Assembly: GCF_900091445.1 (NCBI RefSeq) | Contig: NZ_LT607733.1 | Span: 496,001 to 560,000 of the forward strand | Reading direction: 5' to 3' | Source: Micromonospora echinofusca | Lineage (GTDB): Bacteria; Actinomycetota; Actinomycetes; Mycobacteriales; Micromonosporaceae | DNA: 64,000 bases | Shown: one piece after another, positions 26,639 to 34,372 of the stretch | How the letters are laid out: every line of letters begins with the position of its first letter | Position numbering within the stretch: position 1 is the first letter of the stretch | Notes under the pieces: model-generated | Told to the model about the DNA's origin: nothing | Seen by the model: only the letters and a program-made list of their open reading frames with translations | Database searches by the model: none | Position numbers and translations under genes: made by a program

Positions 26639-27595
26639 TCAGTCGTTGGCGTGCAGCGCGGCGTTCAGCTCGATGCCCCGGCCGGTGCGCGGCTTCGCCT
26701 CCAGCGCGCCGGTGACGGAGTTGCGCCAGAACAGCAGGCCGTCCACCCCGGACAGCTCGCGGGCCTTGACGACCCGACCGTCCGGCAGGGTGATCTTGGA
26801 GGCGGCGGTGACGTAGCAGCCGGCCTCCACCTTGCAGTCGTCGCCGAGCGAGATGCCCACGCCGGCGTTCGCGCCGATCAGGCTGCGCTCGCCGATGCGG
26901 ACCTTGTCGGTGCCGCCGCCGGAGAGGGTGCCCATGATCGAGGCGCCGCCGCCGACGTCGGAGCCATCGCCGACCACCACGCCCTGCACGATCCGTCCCT
27001 CGACCATCGAGGTGCCGAGCGTGCCGGCGTTGAAGTTGCAGAAGCCCTCGTGCATGACCGTGGTGCCGGCCGCCAGGTGCGCGCCGAGCCGCACCCGGTC
27101 GGCGTCGGCGATCCGCACGCCCGACGGCACCACGTAGTCGGTCATCCGGGGGAACTTGTCCACCCCGTACACGGCCAGGTGGCGGCCGGCGGCCCGCTCG
27201 ATGACGCGCAGCTCGTCGACGCGCTCCGGGGGGCACGGCCCGGCGGAGGTCCAGGCCACGTTCGCCAGCTTGCCGAAGATGCCGTCGAGGTTGAGCTCGT
27301 TGGGTCGCACCAGGCGGTGGGAGAGCAGGTGCAGCCGCAGGTACGCGTCGGCGGCGTCCTTGATCGGGTCGTCCAGCGAGCCGATCACGGTGACCACCTG
27401 GACGGTACGCAGCCCGGGCAGCGCCCGGTCGCCAACCGCTCCCGGCGGCAGGTCCAGCACGTCCGCCTCGTCCTCGCCGGCGACCAGCGGCAGCTCGCCG
27501 AGGCCCAGCTTGCCGGTCGGGTACCAGGTGTCGAGCACCTGGTCGTCAGCGGTCACGGTGGCCAGGCCGATGCCCCAGGCGGATTCGGACGTCAC
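26639..27595 (-). CDS. dapD: 2,3,4,5-tetrahydropyridine-2,6-dicarboxylate N-succinyltransferase
   Basis: 318 residues, the length of the mycobacterial enzyme. It succinylates tetrahydrodipicolinate in lysine/diaminopimelate synthesis. The N-terminal domain is specific to the actinobacterial form ([20 protein letters not shown]). A left-handed beta-helix follows with [15 protein letters not shown] and [15 protein letters not shown]. The GTG at 27595 has AGAGGTGA upstream; open sequence further upstream is not family-like. It is divergent from dapE with 128 bases between them, so both genes of the pathway share a promoter region. Confidence 0.93.
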   Translation of the reverse strand: MTSESAWGIGLATVTADDQVLDTWYPTGKLGLGELPLVAGEDEADVLDLPPGAVGDRALPGLRTVQVVTVIGSLDDPIKDAADAYLRLHLLSHRLVRPNELNLDGIFGKLANVAWTSAGPCPPERVDELRVIERAAGRHLAVYGVDKFPRMTDYVVPSGVRIADADRVRLGAHLAAGTTVMHEGFCNFNAGTLGTSMVEGRIVQGVVVGDGSDVGGGASIMGTLSGGGTDKVRIGERSLIGANAGVGISLGDDCKVEAGCYVTAASKITLPDGRVVKARELSGVDGLLFWRNSVTGALEAKPRTGRGIELNAALHAND

Positions 27596-27710
27596 TGATT
27601 CACCTCTCGTTCGTGGCTGCCGGGCGGGCGGGTCACCAGGTGCCCCGCGCGACGCGCGCTCTGACGCCGGCCGCCCGGAACGCTCGCTCCTCACGCGCCC
27701 GACCTGACGG

Positions 27711-27716
27711 TACCGT
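27711..27716 (+). promoter_or_regulatory. -10 element for a leaderless transcript of dapE
   Basis: TACCGT followed by seven bases and the ATG at 27724, without a Shine-Dalgarno sequence. Confidence 0.6.
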
Positions 27717-27723
27717 GCGAACC

Positions 27724-28797
27724 ATGGAGAACCCGCTGACCCCCGAGGTCCTGGCCGATCCGGTGGCGCTGACCCGAGCGCTGGTCGACATGGAGTCCGT
27801 GTCCCTCAACGAGAAGGCGATCGCCGACTGCGTGGAGCAGGTGCTGCGGGGCGTACCGCACCTGACCACGTACCGGCACGGCAACACGGTGATGGCCCGG
27901 ACCGACCTGGGCCGCGACCAGCGGGTGGTGCTCGCCGGTCACCTGGACACGGTGCCGCTGAACAACAACTTCCCGTCGACCATGCGCGGCGACCTGATGT
28001 ACGGCTGCGGCACCTCGGACATGAAGTCCGGGGTGGCGTACGCGCTGCACCTGGCCGTGAGCCTGCCCGACCCGCGCTACGACGTGACGTACTTCTTCTA
28101 CGAGGCGGAGGAGATCGAGTCGAAGTACAACGGCCTCTTCCTGGTCGCCGAGGCGCACCCGGAGTGGCTGGAGGCGGACTTCGCGCTGCTGCTGGAGCCG
28201 ACGTACGGCATCGTCGAGGCCGGGTGCCAGGGCACCATGCGCTCGGTCGTCACCACCACCGGCGTACGCGCCCACTCTGCCCGCTCCTGGCACGGCGTGA
28301 ACGCGATCCACGCGGCCGGCGAGGTGCTCGACCGGCTGGCCAACTACGAGGCGCGGCGGGTCACCATCGACGGCTGCGACTACCGCGAGGGGATGAACGC
28401 GGTCCGCATCCACGGCGGCGTGGCCGGCAACGTGGTGCCCGACCGGTGCGAGGTCGAGGTCAACTACCGCTTCGCGCCGGACCGGACCCCGGCCGAGGCC
28501 GAGGCGCACCTGCGCGAGGTCTTCGCCGGCTTCGACGTGCGGGTCACGGACTCGGCCGCCGGCGCCCCGCCCGGCCTGGAGGCGGCACCCGCCAAGGAGT
28601 TCGTGGCGGCGGTGGGCGCGAAGCCGATCGGCAAGCTGGGCTGGACGGACGTGGCCCGGTTCGCCGCGATGGGCATCCCGGCGCTGAACTTCGGCCCCGG
28701 CGACCCGAACCTGGCCCACCACCCGGACGAGCACGTCGAGATCAGCAAGATCCGGGACGGCGCCGCCACGCTGCACCGCTGGCTCGCCTCCGCCTGA
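27724..28797 (+). CDS. dapE: Succinyl-diaminopimelate desuccinylase
   Basis: 357 residues. Zinc M20-family hydrolase that removes succinate to give LL-diaminopimelate. Metal ligands are in [11 protein letters not shown] (near residue 62), CGTSDMKSG (near 97) and YEAEEIE (near 129; Glu pair). The dimerisation domain has [12 protein letters not shown] and the last metal His is near HHPDEHVEI. The ATG at 27724 matches both family start and promoter spacing. It is convergent with the 53-residue gene and separated from it by a perfect hairpin. The dapD-dapE-LOG order is like Rv1201c-Rv1205. Confidence 0.93.
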   Translation: MENPLTPEVLADPVALTRALVDMESVSLNEKAIADCVEQVLRGVPHLTTYRHGNTVMARTDLGRDQRVVLAGHLDTVPLNNNFPSTMRGDLMYGCGTSDMKSGVAYALHLAVSLPDPRYDVTYFFYEAEEIESKYNGLFLVAEAHPEWLEADFALLLEPTYGIVEAGCQGTMRSVVTTTGVRAHSARSWHGVNAIHAAGEVLDRLANYEARRVTIDGCDYREGMNAVRIHGGVAGNVVPDRCEVEVNYRFAPDRTPAEAEAHLREVFAGFDVRVTDSAAGAPPGLEAAPAKEFVAAVGAKPIGKLGWTDVARFAAMGIPALNFGPGDPNLAHHPDEHVEISKIRDGAATLHRWLASA

Positions 28798-28826
28798 CGC
28801 CCGGGCGGGTGAACTCCTCGCACGGA

Positions 28827-28860
28827 CGGAGGGTCCGCGTCGGACGACGCGGACCCTCCG
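28827..28860. terminator. Bidirectional hairpin after dapE
   Basis: Perfect 15-base arms CGGAGGGTCCGCGTC (28827-28841) and GACGCGGACCCTCCG (28846-28860) with loop GGAC. No U-tract. It lies between convergent dapE and the small gene at 28883. Confidence 0.8.
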
Positions 28861-28882
28861 CTCACGGTGCTGCCGGTGCGGG

Positions 28883-29044
28883 TCAGACGGTGGTGGACGC
28901 CTCGGCGGTGGGCCGGGCGTCGGTCTGGCCGCCCTGATCGGTGGACGGTTCCATCAGGCGGGCGCGGCGGCGCTCGGCCACCACGTCGCGGATGCGGCGC
29001 TGCATCTGCCGCCGGATCCGGATCATCTCGCTGTTGCTGATCAC
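28883..29044 (-). CDS. Small basic hypothetical protein, 53 residues
   Basis: The first 35 residues form a highly charged helix (MIRIRRQMQRRIRDVVAERR), the rest is polar and low in complexity. I do not recognise it. The GTG at 29044 has an excellent ribosome binding site, GGGGGAGGAG, and a likely -10 TACTAT on the minus strand at 29093-29098. The shared palindrome at 29076-29090 sits between the -10 and the start, where a repressor could block it. The strong signals argue that it is a real gene. Confidence 0.65.
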   Translation of the reverse strand: MISNSEMIRIRRQMQRRIRDVVAERRRARLMEPSTDQGGQTDARPTAEASTTV

Positions 29045-29075
29045 GCTGACTCCTCCCCCGAAGGCGCGCGCCGGG

Positions 29076-29090
29076 GCATACCCGGTATGT
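29076..29090. promoter_or_regulatory. Second copy of the GCATACCCGGTATG operator
   Basis: GCATACCCGGTATGT matches 14 of 15 bases of the palindrome before the S8 protease (23186-23200). It is just downstream of a TACTAT -10 element for the 53-residue gene, a position that suits repression. Confidence 0.6.
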
Positions 29091-29132
29091 GAATAGTAAG
29101 ACGTCCGGGCGACCGAATTAGTTGCCCAAGAT

Positions 29133-29147
29133 CGGAAATTATTTCCG
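29133..29147. promoter_or_regulatory. AT-rich palindrome in the intergenic region before the LOG gene
   Basis: CGGAAATTATTTCCG is a perfect 7-1-7 palindrome in an otherwise GC-rich stretch, about 90 bases upstream of the small minus-strand gene and 134 bases before the LOG gene. It is a possible operator; nothing else supports it. Confidence 0.35.
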
Positions 29148-29267
29148 GTCGTCGCCGCGGCAGCGTCGTCGTCGTCCTCCGCGCCGCCGAGCGTCGCCCG
29201 AGAGCCGCCTCCGCCGGTCGGCGCAGGTCCGGCTCGTGGTGCCCGCACCTGGCGGGTGCCGCTCCAC

Positions 29268-29273
29268 TACGGT
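29268..29273 (+). promoter_or_regulatory. -10 element for a leaderless transcript of the first LOG gene
   Basis: TACGGT followed by seven bases and the ATG at 29281. Confidence 0.6.
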
Positions 29274-29280
29274 GGCTCCC

Positions 29281-30141
29281 ATGGGTCAGAGCAACGGGCG
29301 GGAGTCCGGCCGCGAGCCGGGACAGGAACGGCACCGGGGGGCCGTGACGCTGCGTCGGCAGGCGATCACGAGTAGCACGGCCGATCAGCGCCTGCTCGAT
29401 TCGCGGGGGCGGAGCGACTGGAAGACCAAGGACGCCTGGCGGGCGCTGCGCATCCTCTCCGAGTTCGTCGAGGGCTTCGACACCCTCGCCGACCTGCCCC
29501 CGGCGGTCAGCGTGTTCGGCTCCGCCCGCAGCCGGCCGGAGAGCCCGGAGTGCCAGCTGGCCGAGGCGCTGGGTGCCGCCCTGGCCCGGGCCGGCTACGC
29601 GGTGATCACCGGCGGCGGGCCGGGCGTGATGGAGGCGGCCAACCGGGGCGCCAGCGAGGCCGGAGGGCTCTCGGTCGGTCTCGGTATCGAGCTCCCCTTC
29701 GAGCAGGGCCTCAACGACTGGGTCGACCTGGCCATCGACTTCCGCTACTTCTTCGCCCGCAAGACCATGTTCGTCAAGTACGCCCAGGCGTTCGTCGTGC
29801 TGCCCGGCGGGTTCGGCACCATGGACGAGCTCTTCGAGGCGCTGACGCTGGTGCAGACCGGCAAGGTCACCCGCTTCCCCGTGGTGCTGATGGGCGCGGA
29901 CTACTGGAGCGGCCTGCTCGACTGGCTGCGCGGCACGATGGCGGCCGACGGCAAGATCGGTCCGGTCGACCTGGACCTGATTCGCGTGACCGACGACGTC
30001 GACGCGGCCGTCCGGCACATCGTGGAGGCCGAGGCCGCGCTCAACGTCGAGCAGGAGGCGGTCCGCGAGGAGGCCGTCGCCGTGACCGCCGCCGACCAGC
30101 AGGCCGCCGCCGAGGCGGGCGACGAGAGGCGGGAGCGCTGA
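29281..30141 (+). CDS. LOG-family (TIGR00730) Rossmann-fold protein, possible cytokinin riboside 5'-monophosphate phosphoribohydrolase
   Basis: 286 residues. A 60-residue N-terminal extension precedes the LOG fold. VSVFGSARS (near residue 76) and ITGGGPGVMEAANRGASEAGG (near 111) are followed by the catalytic motif PGGFGTMDELFEAL near 178. Related proteins cleave nucleoside monophosphates at the N-glycosidic bond. The acidic C-terminal tail is Ala/Glu rich. It overlaps the next LOG-family gene by one base, so two paralogues are made from one transcript. Confidence 0.85.
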   Translation: MGQSNGRESGREPGQERHRGAVTLRRQAITSSTADQRLLDSRGRSDWKTKDAWRALRILSEFVEGFDTLADLPPAVSVFGSARSRPESPECQLAEALGAALARAGYAVITGGGPGVMEAANRGASEAGGLSVGLGIELPFEQGLNDWVDLAIDFRYFFARKTMFVKYAQAFVVLPGGFGTMDELFEALTLVQTGKVTRFPVVLMGADYWSGLLDWLRGTMAADGKIGPVDLDLIRVTDDVDAAVRHIVEAEAALNVEQEAVREEAVAVTAADQQAAAEAGDERRER

Positions 30142-30686
30142 TGGCGGCGATCTGCGTGTTCTGCGCCTCCTCCCGTACGCTCGACCAGCGCTGGCTGGAC
30201 CTCGCGGCCGAGACGGGCGCGGAGATCGCCCGGCGCGGGCACACGCTCGTCAGCGGCGGCGGGTGCGTCGGCATGATGGGCGCGCTGGCGGACGGGGCAC
30301 GGGCCGCCGGCGGTCGGACGGTCGGGGTGATCCCGCAGTCGCTGGTCGACCTGGAGGTCGCCGACCTGGCGTCGGACGAGCTGCTGATCACCGACTCGAT
30401 GGCCAGCCGCAAGACCGTCATGATCGACAAGTCGGACGCGTTCCTCACCCTGCCGGGCGGGCTCGGCACCCTCGACGAGCTGTTCGAGGTCTGGACGACC
30501 GCCACCCTCGCCCTGCACGCCAAGCCGATGGTGCTGGTCGACACCGACGGTTTCTACCGCCCGGTGCTCGACTGGCTGGGCGCGCTGGCCGACCAGACCT
30601 TCCTCAAGCCCGCCGGCCTGGGCCTGCTCACCGTGACCGACACGGTCCCCGCCGCCCTGGACGCCATGGAACGCCAGCTGACCTGA
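30141..30686 (+). CDS. LOG-family (TIGR00730) protein, second copy
   Basis: 181 residues, the normal length of single-domain LOG enzymes. CVFCASSRTLD at the start, VSGGGCVGMMGALADGA near 40, ASRKTVMIDKSDAFLTLPGGLGTLDELFE near 90 with the PGGxGT-x2-E catalytic motif. It lacks the long N-terminal extension of the upstream copy. ATG at 30141 overlaps the preceding stop. Probable 5'-monophosphate phosphoribohydrolase; physiological nucleotide unknown. Confidence 0.88.
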   Translation: MAAICVFCASSRTLDQRWLDLAAETGAEIARRGHTLVSGGGCVGMMGALADGARAAGGRTVGVIPQSLVDLEVADLASDELLITDSMASRKTVMIDKSDAFLTLPGGLGTLDELFEVWTTATLALHAKPMVLVDTDGFYRPVLDWLGALADQTFLKPAGLGLLTVTDTVPAALDAMERQLT

Positions 30687-30773
30687 TCCCACCCCACCCG
30701 CCCCCGTGCCCCGCGCCGGAAGAGGGCGGGGTGGCGGGGCGGGGGTGTCGTACCGACGTGGTGGGATGGGCGG

Positions 30774-33700
30774 ATGCAGGCGTACCGGTTGGTGCGCCGG
30801 CCTGCCGAGGCGGTCCGGGGGGACCAGCGGCCCGGCGGGCCGGCTCGGGGGGACGGTCGGTCCGAGGGACCGACCGGGGACGAGCGGCGCTCCGAGGGGT
30901 CGACCGGGGACGAGCGGCGCTCCGGAGAGCCCGCGGGCGCGCGGCGGGCGGCGGCGCGGCTGACCGATCCGCACCAGGCCGAGATCGTGGCGCACACCGA
31001 CGGGCCGATGCTGGTGCTCGGCGGTCCCGGCACGGGCAAGACCGCCACGCTGGTCGAGGCGGTCGCCGCCCGGGTGGCCGAGGGCGTCGACCCGGAGCGG
31101 ATCCTGGTGCTCACCTTCGGCCGTCGGGCCGCCACCGCGCTACGCCAGCGGATCGAGGCCCGGGTCGCCGAGGACGGCCACCGCGTGCTGCGCGAGCCGC
31201 TGGTGCGCACCCTTCCGGCGTACGCCTTCGGGCTGCTGCGCCGGGCTGCGGCCGAGCGCGGCGAGCCGTCGCCCCGGCTGCTCACCGGCCCGGAACAGGA
31301 TCTGATCATCCGTGAGCTGCTCGACGTGGTCGGCGAGGAACCCGACGACGACCCGGTCGGCTGGCCGGAGGACCTGCGCCCCGCGCTGCGCACCCGGGCC
31401 TTCGCGGCGCAGCTGCGCGACCTGCTGATGCGCGCCGCCGAGCGGGGCGTGGGCCCCGTCGAGCTGGCCCGGCTGGGCGAGAAGCTCGGCCGCGCCGACT
31501 GGCCCGCCGCCGCCCGCTTCCTGCGGGAATACGTGGCCGTGCTCGCCCTGCGCGACGTCAGCAACCGGGGCTCCGTCGCGTACGACCCGGCCGAGCTGGT
31601 GCGGGCCGCCACCGGGATGCTGCTCGACGATCCCGAGCTGCTCGCGGCCGAGCGCCGGCGGCTGGCGTACGTCTACGTCGACGAGCTGGCCGACACCGAC
31701 CCGGCCCAGCAGGACCTGCTCGCGACGGTGGCCGGCGGCGGTAAGCCCCTGGTCGCGTTCGCCGACCCGGATTCGTCCACGTACGCCTTCCGTGGCGCGG
31801 ACCCGGCGGGGGTGACCACGTTCCCGCACCGGTTCCGCACCGCCTCCGGAGCACCCGCGGCCCAGGTGGTGCTCACCACCTCCTACCGGGCCGGTGCCCG
31901 GCTGCTCGCCGCGTCGGGTCGGCTGGCGCGGCGGCTGCGCGGCCCGGCGGCGCACCGCCGGCTGCACCCGCTGCCCGAAGCGCCGCCCGGCGCGGTGGAG
32001 GTACGCACCTTCCGCTCGGCCACCAGCGAGGCGGCCTGGCTGGCGCACGCGCTGCGCGAGGCGCACCTGCTCGGCGGCGTGCCGTGGTCGGAGATGGCCG
32101 TGCTGGTGCGCTCCACCGGGCGGCAGTTGCCCTCGCTGCAACGCGCCCTGCACGCCGCCGGGGTGCCCACCGTCGTGCACGGCGAGGACCTGCCGCTGCA
32201 CCTGCAACCGGCGGTCGCGCCGCTGCTGCTCCTGCTGCGCTGCGTCCTGGAGCCCGAGCGGCTCGACGAGGAGGCCGCCGTGGCCCTGCTGCACTCGCCG
32301 CTCGGCGGCGCCGATCCGCTGGCCGAGCGGCGGCTGCGGCAGGGGCTGCGGGCCCTGGCGCTGGCCGGCGGCGACCGGCGGCCCTCCGGCGAGCTGATCG
32401 TGCAGGCGCTGCGCGATCCGGCCGAGCTGGCCGGGATCGAGCGGCACTGGGCGGAGCCGGCGCAGACGGTGGCCGGCCTGCTGGCCGTCGCCCGGGAGGC
32501 CGCCGAGCGGGCCGGGGCCACCGCCGAGGACGTGCTCTGGGCGGTCTGGCGGGCCAGCGGGCTCGCCGAGCTGTGGTCGGCGGCGACCGGCCGGGGCCAG
32601 ACGGTGGCCGGCGAGGGCGACGTCGCGCGGCGTCGCCGCGCCGAGGCGGCCGACCGCGACCTCGACGCCGTGATGGTGCTGTTCGACGCGGCGGCCCGCT
32701 TCACCGACCGGCTGCCCGGCGCGCGTACGGAGGTCTTCCTCGACCACGTCCTCGCGCAGGACCTGCCGGCCGACACCCTCGCCCCGACCGCCGACCGGGG
32801 GGAGGCGGTGCGCCTGCTCACCGCCCACGCCGCGAAGGGCCTGGAGTGGGATCTCGTGGCGGTCGCCGGGGTGCAGGAGGGCGTCTGGCCCGACCTGCGG
32901 CTGCGCGGCAGCCTGCTCGGCTCGGAGCGTCTGGTCGACGTGCTCGCCGGCCGGACGGCCGGGGCCGGCGTGGTGGCCACCCTGGTCGGGCAGAGCTCGG
33001 CGCTGCTCGACGAAGAGCGGCGGTTGTTCCACGTCGCGGTCACCCGGGCCCGACGACGGTTGCTGGTCAGCGCGGTCGCCTCCGCCGCGGTCGGCGGCGA
33101 CGACCACGAGGAGCAGCCGAGCCGCTTCCTCTACGAGCTGGGCCCGACCGACCCGCCCGCCCCGCCCTCCCCGGGCGACGGCCCTCCGCCGCCCGGCGAC
33201 GGCCCTGACGGCCCCGACCCGGCCCGGCCCGATCGGGACGCGCCGCAGCGGCCGGGCGGCGGAGGGGGCGCCGACGCCGACGAGGAACCGGACCGGCCGG
33301 GCGCGTTGCCGGTGAGCCGGCCGCCCCGGGCGCTGACCCTGCCGGCGCTGGTGGCGGAGCTGCGTACGGCCGTCAGCGACCCCGCCGCGCCGTACGCCCG
33401 GCGGCAGGCGGCGGCCGCCGAGCTGGCCCGGCTCGCCGCCGCCGGGGTGGCCGGCGCGCACCCGGACGACTGGTGGGGGCTGCGGCAGCTCTCCGACGAC
33501 CGCCCGCTGGTCGACGAGGGGGCGCCGGTCCGGGTCACCCCGTCGGCGATGGAGAGCGCGCTGCGGTGCAGCCTGCGCTGGCTGCTGGAGCGGCACGGCG
33601 GCAGCCCGCCGGCCAGCGCGGCCCAGGGGGTCGGCAACCTGGTGCACGCCGCCGCGATGCTCGCCGAGGACGCCAGCGCCGACCGTGGGGCGCTCCTGGA

Positions 33701-34322
33701 CTACGTCGCCGCCCGGTTCGACGCGATCGAGCTGGCCGCCCGCTGGATGGTCGGGCCGGAACGCAGCCGCGCCGAGGCGATGGTGGACAAGCTGCTGCGC
33801 TGGCTGGCCGCCAACCCGCGCCGGCTGCTCGCCATCGAGCACGAGTTCGCCGTACGCCTCGACGACCCGCAGCGGCCGGTCGAGCTGGCCGGCCGGGTGG
33901 ACCGGCTGGAGGTCGACGAGGACGGCCGGCTGGTCGTGATCGACCTGAAGACCGGCAAGTCCACGGCGGTCACGGCCCACGACCTCGCCGAGCACCCGCA
34001 GCTCGGCGCCTACCAGGCGGCGGTGGAGGCGGGCGCCTTCGCCGACTTCGGCGAGGAGTCCGGCGGGGCGGCGCTGGTGCAGCTCGGCACGGGTGCGAAG
34101 GACGCGAAGGAGCAGAGCCAACCGCCGGCCGGGGAGGGCCCGGAGGCCGGTTGGGCGACCGCGCTGGTGCGGCGCACCGCCGATACGATGGCTGCCGCCA
34201 CCTTCGCCGCCGTCGCCAACTCGAAGTGCCGGGTCTGCCCGGTGCGGACGAGCTGCCCGGTCTCCGGGCAGGGCCGCCAGGTGGTCGAGCCGCCGACCGC
34301 CCGCCCGCCGGAGCGCCCGTGA
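30774..34322 (+). CDS. adnA: ATP-dependent helicase-nuclease subunit AdnA (Rv3202c-like)
   Basis: 1182 residues. One subunit of the actinobacterial AdnAB machine that unwinds and resects DNA double-strand breaks. The UvrD-like motor has Walker A LGGPGTGKTATLVEA near residue 80, a divergent motif II (YVYVDELADTDPAQQ) and [13 protein letters not shown] near 680. The C-terminal RecB-type nuclease has VVIDLKTGKS. A cysteine set (ALRCSLRWLL and CRVCPVRTSC) fits the Fe-S nuclease of the AddB/AdnA class. The N-terminus (MQAYRLVRRP) looks authentic but is followed by a 34-base duplication. No strong ribosome binding site is visible. Confidence 0.9.
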   Translation: MQAYRLVRRPAEAVRGDQRPGGPARGDGRSEGPTGDERRSEGSTGDERRSGEPAGARRAAARLTDPHQAEIVAHTDGPMLVLGGPGTGKTATLVEAVAARVAEGVDPERILVLTFGRRAATALRQRIEARVAEDGHRVLREPLVRTLPAYAFGLLRRAAAERGEPSPRLLTGPEQDLIIRELLDVVGEEPDDDPVGWPEDLRPALRTRAFAAQLRDLLMRAAERGVGPVELARLGEKLGRADWPAAARFLREYVAVLALRDVSNRGSVAYDPAELVRAATGMLLDDPELLAAERRRLAYVYVDELADTDPAQQDLLATVAGGGKPLVAFADPDSSTYAFRGADPAGVTTFPHRFRTASGAPAAQVVLTTSYRAGARLLAASGRLARRLRGPAAHRRLHPLPEAPPGAVEVRTFRSATSEAAWLAHALREAHLLGGVPWSEMAVLVRSTGRQLPSLQRALHAAGVPTVVHGEDLPLHLQPAVAPLLLLLRCVLEPERLDEEAAVALLHSPLGGADPLAERRLRQGLRALALAGGDRRPSGELIVQALRDPAELAGIERHWAEPAQTVAGLLAVAREAAERAGATAEDVLWAVWRASGLAELWSAATGRGQTVAGEGDVARRRRAEAADRDLDAVMVLFDAAARFTDRLPGARTEVFLDHVLAQDLPADTLAPTADRGEAVRLLTAHAAKGLEWDLVAVAGVQEGVWPDLRLRGSLLGSERLVDVLAGRTAGAGVVATLVGQSSALLDEERRLFHVAVTRARRRLLVSAVASAAVGGDDHEEQPSRFLYELGPTDPPAPPSPGDGPPPPGDGPDGPDPARPDRDAPQRPGGGGGADADEEPDRPGALPVSRPPRALTLPALVAELRTAVSDPAAPYARRQAAAAELARLAAAGVAGAHPDDWWGLRQLSDDRPLVDEGAPVRVTPSAMESALRCSLRWLLERHGGSPPASAAQGVGNLVHAAAMLAEDASADRGALLDYVAARFDAIELAARWMVGPERSRAEAMVDKLLRWLAANPRRLLAIEHEFAVRLDDPQRPVELAGRVDRLEVDEDGRLVVIDLKTGKSTAVTAHDLAEHPQLGAYQAAVEAGAFADFGEESGGAALVQLGTGAKDAKEQSQPPAGEGPEAGWATALVRRTADTMAAATFAAVANSKCRVCPVRTSCPVSGQGRQVVEPPTARPPERP
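30861..30924 (+). repeat. 30-base tandem duplication in the N-terminal linker of adnA
   Basis: The segments 30871-30900 and 30901-30930 agree over the first 24 bases, and the flanking TCCGAGGG also repeats. It encodes the repeated peptide TGDERRS(E/G) in a low-complexity linker between the start and the motor domain. The reading frame is kept. Confidence 0.8.
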
Positions 34323-34372
34323 GCGTGAGGAGTGAGCTTGCGAGCCCCGCAGTCGCGAACTGAGATGACTCA
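34323..34372 (+). repeat. Junction element between adnA and adnB
   Basis: A 50-base gap with GAGTGAGCTTGCGAGC and CCCCGCAGTCGCGAAC, an imperfect inverted repeat. In mycobacteria these genes abut, so it looks inserted. From memory this string recurs as an intergenic or gene-end repeat in Micromonospora; unverified. A four-codon ATG ACT CAG TGA at 34365-34376 overlaps the adnB start. Confidence 0.4.
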
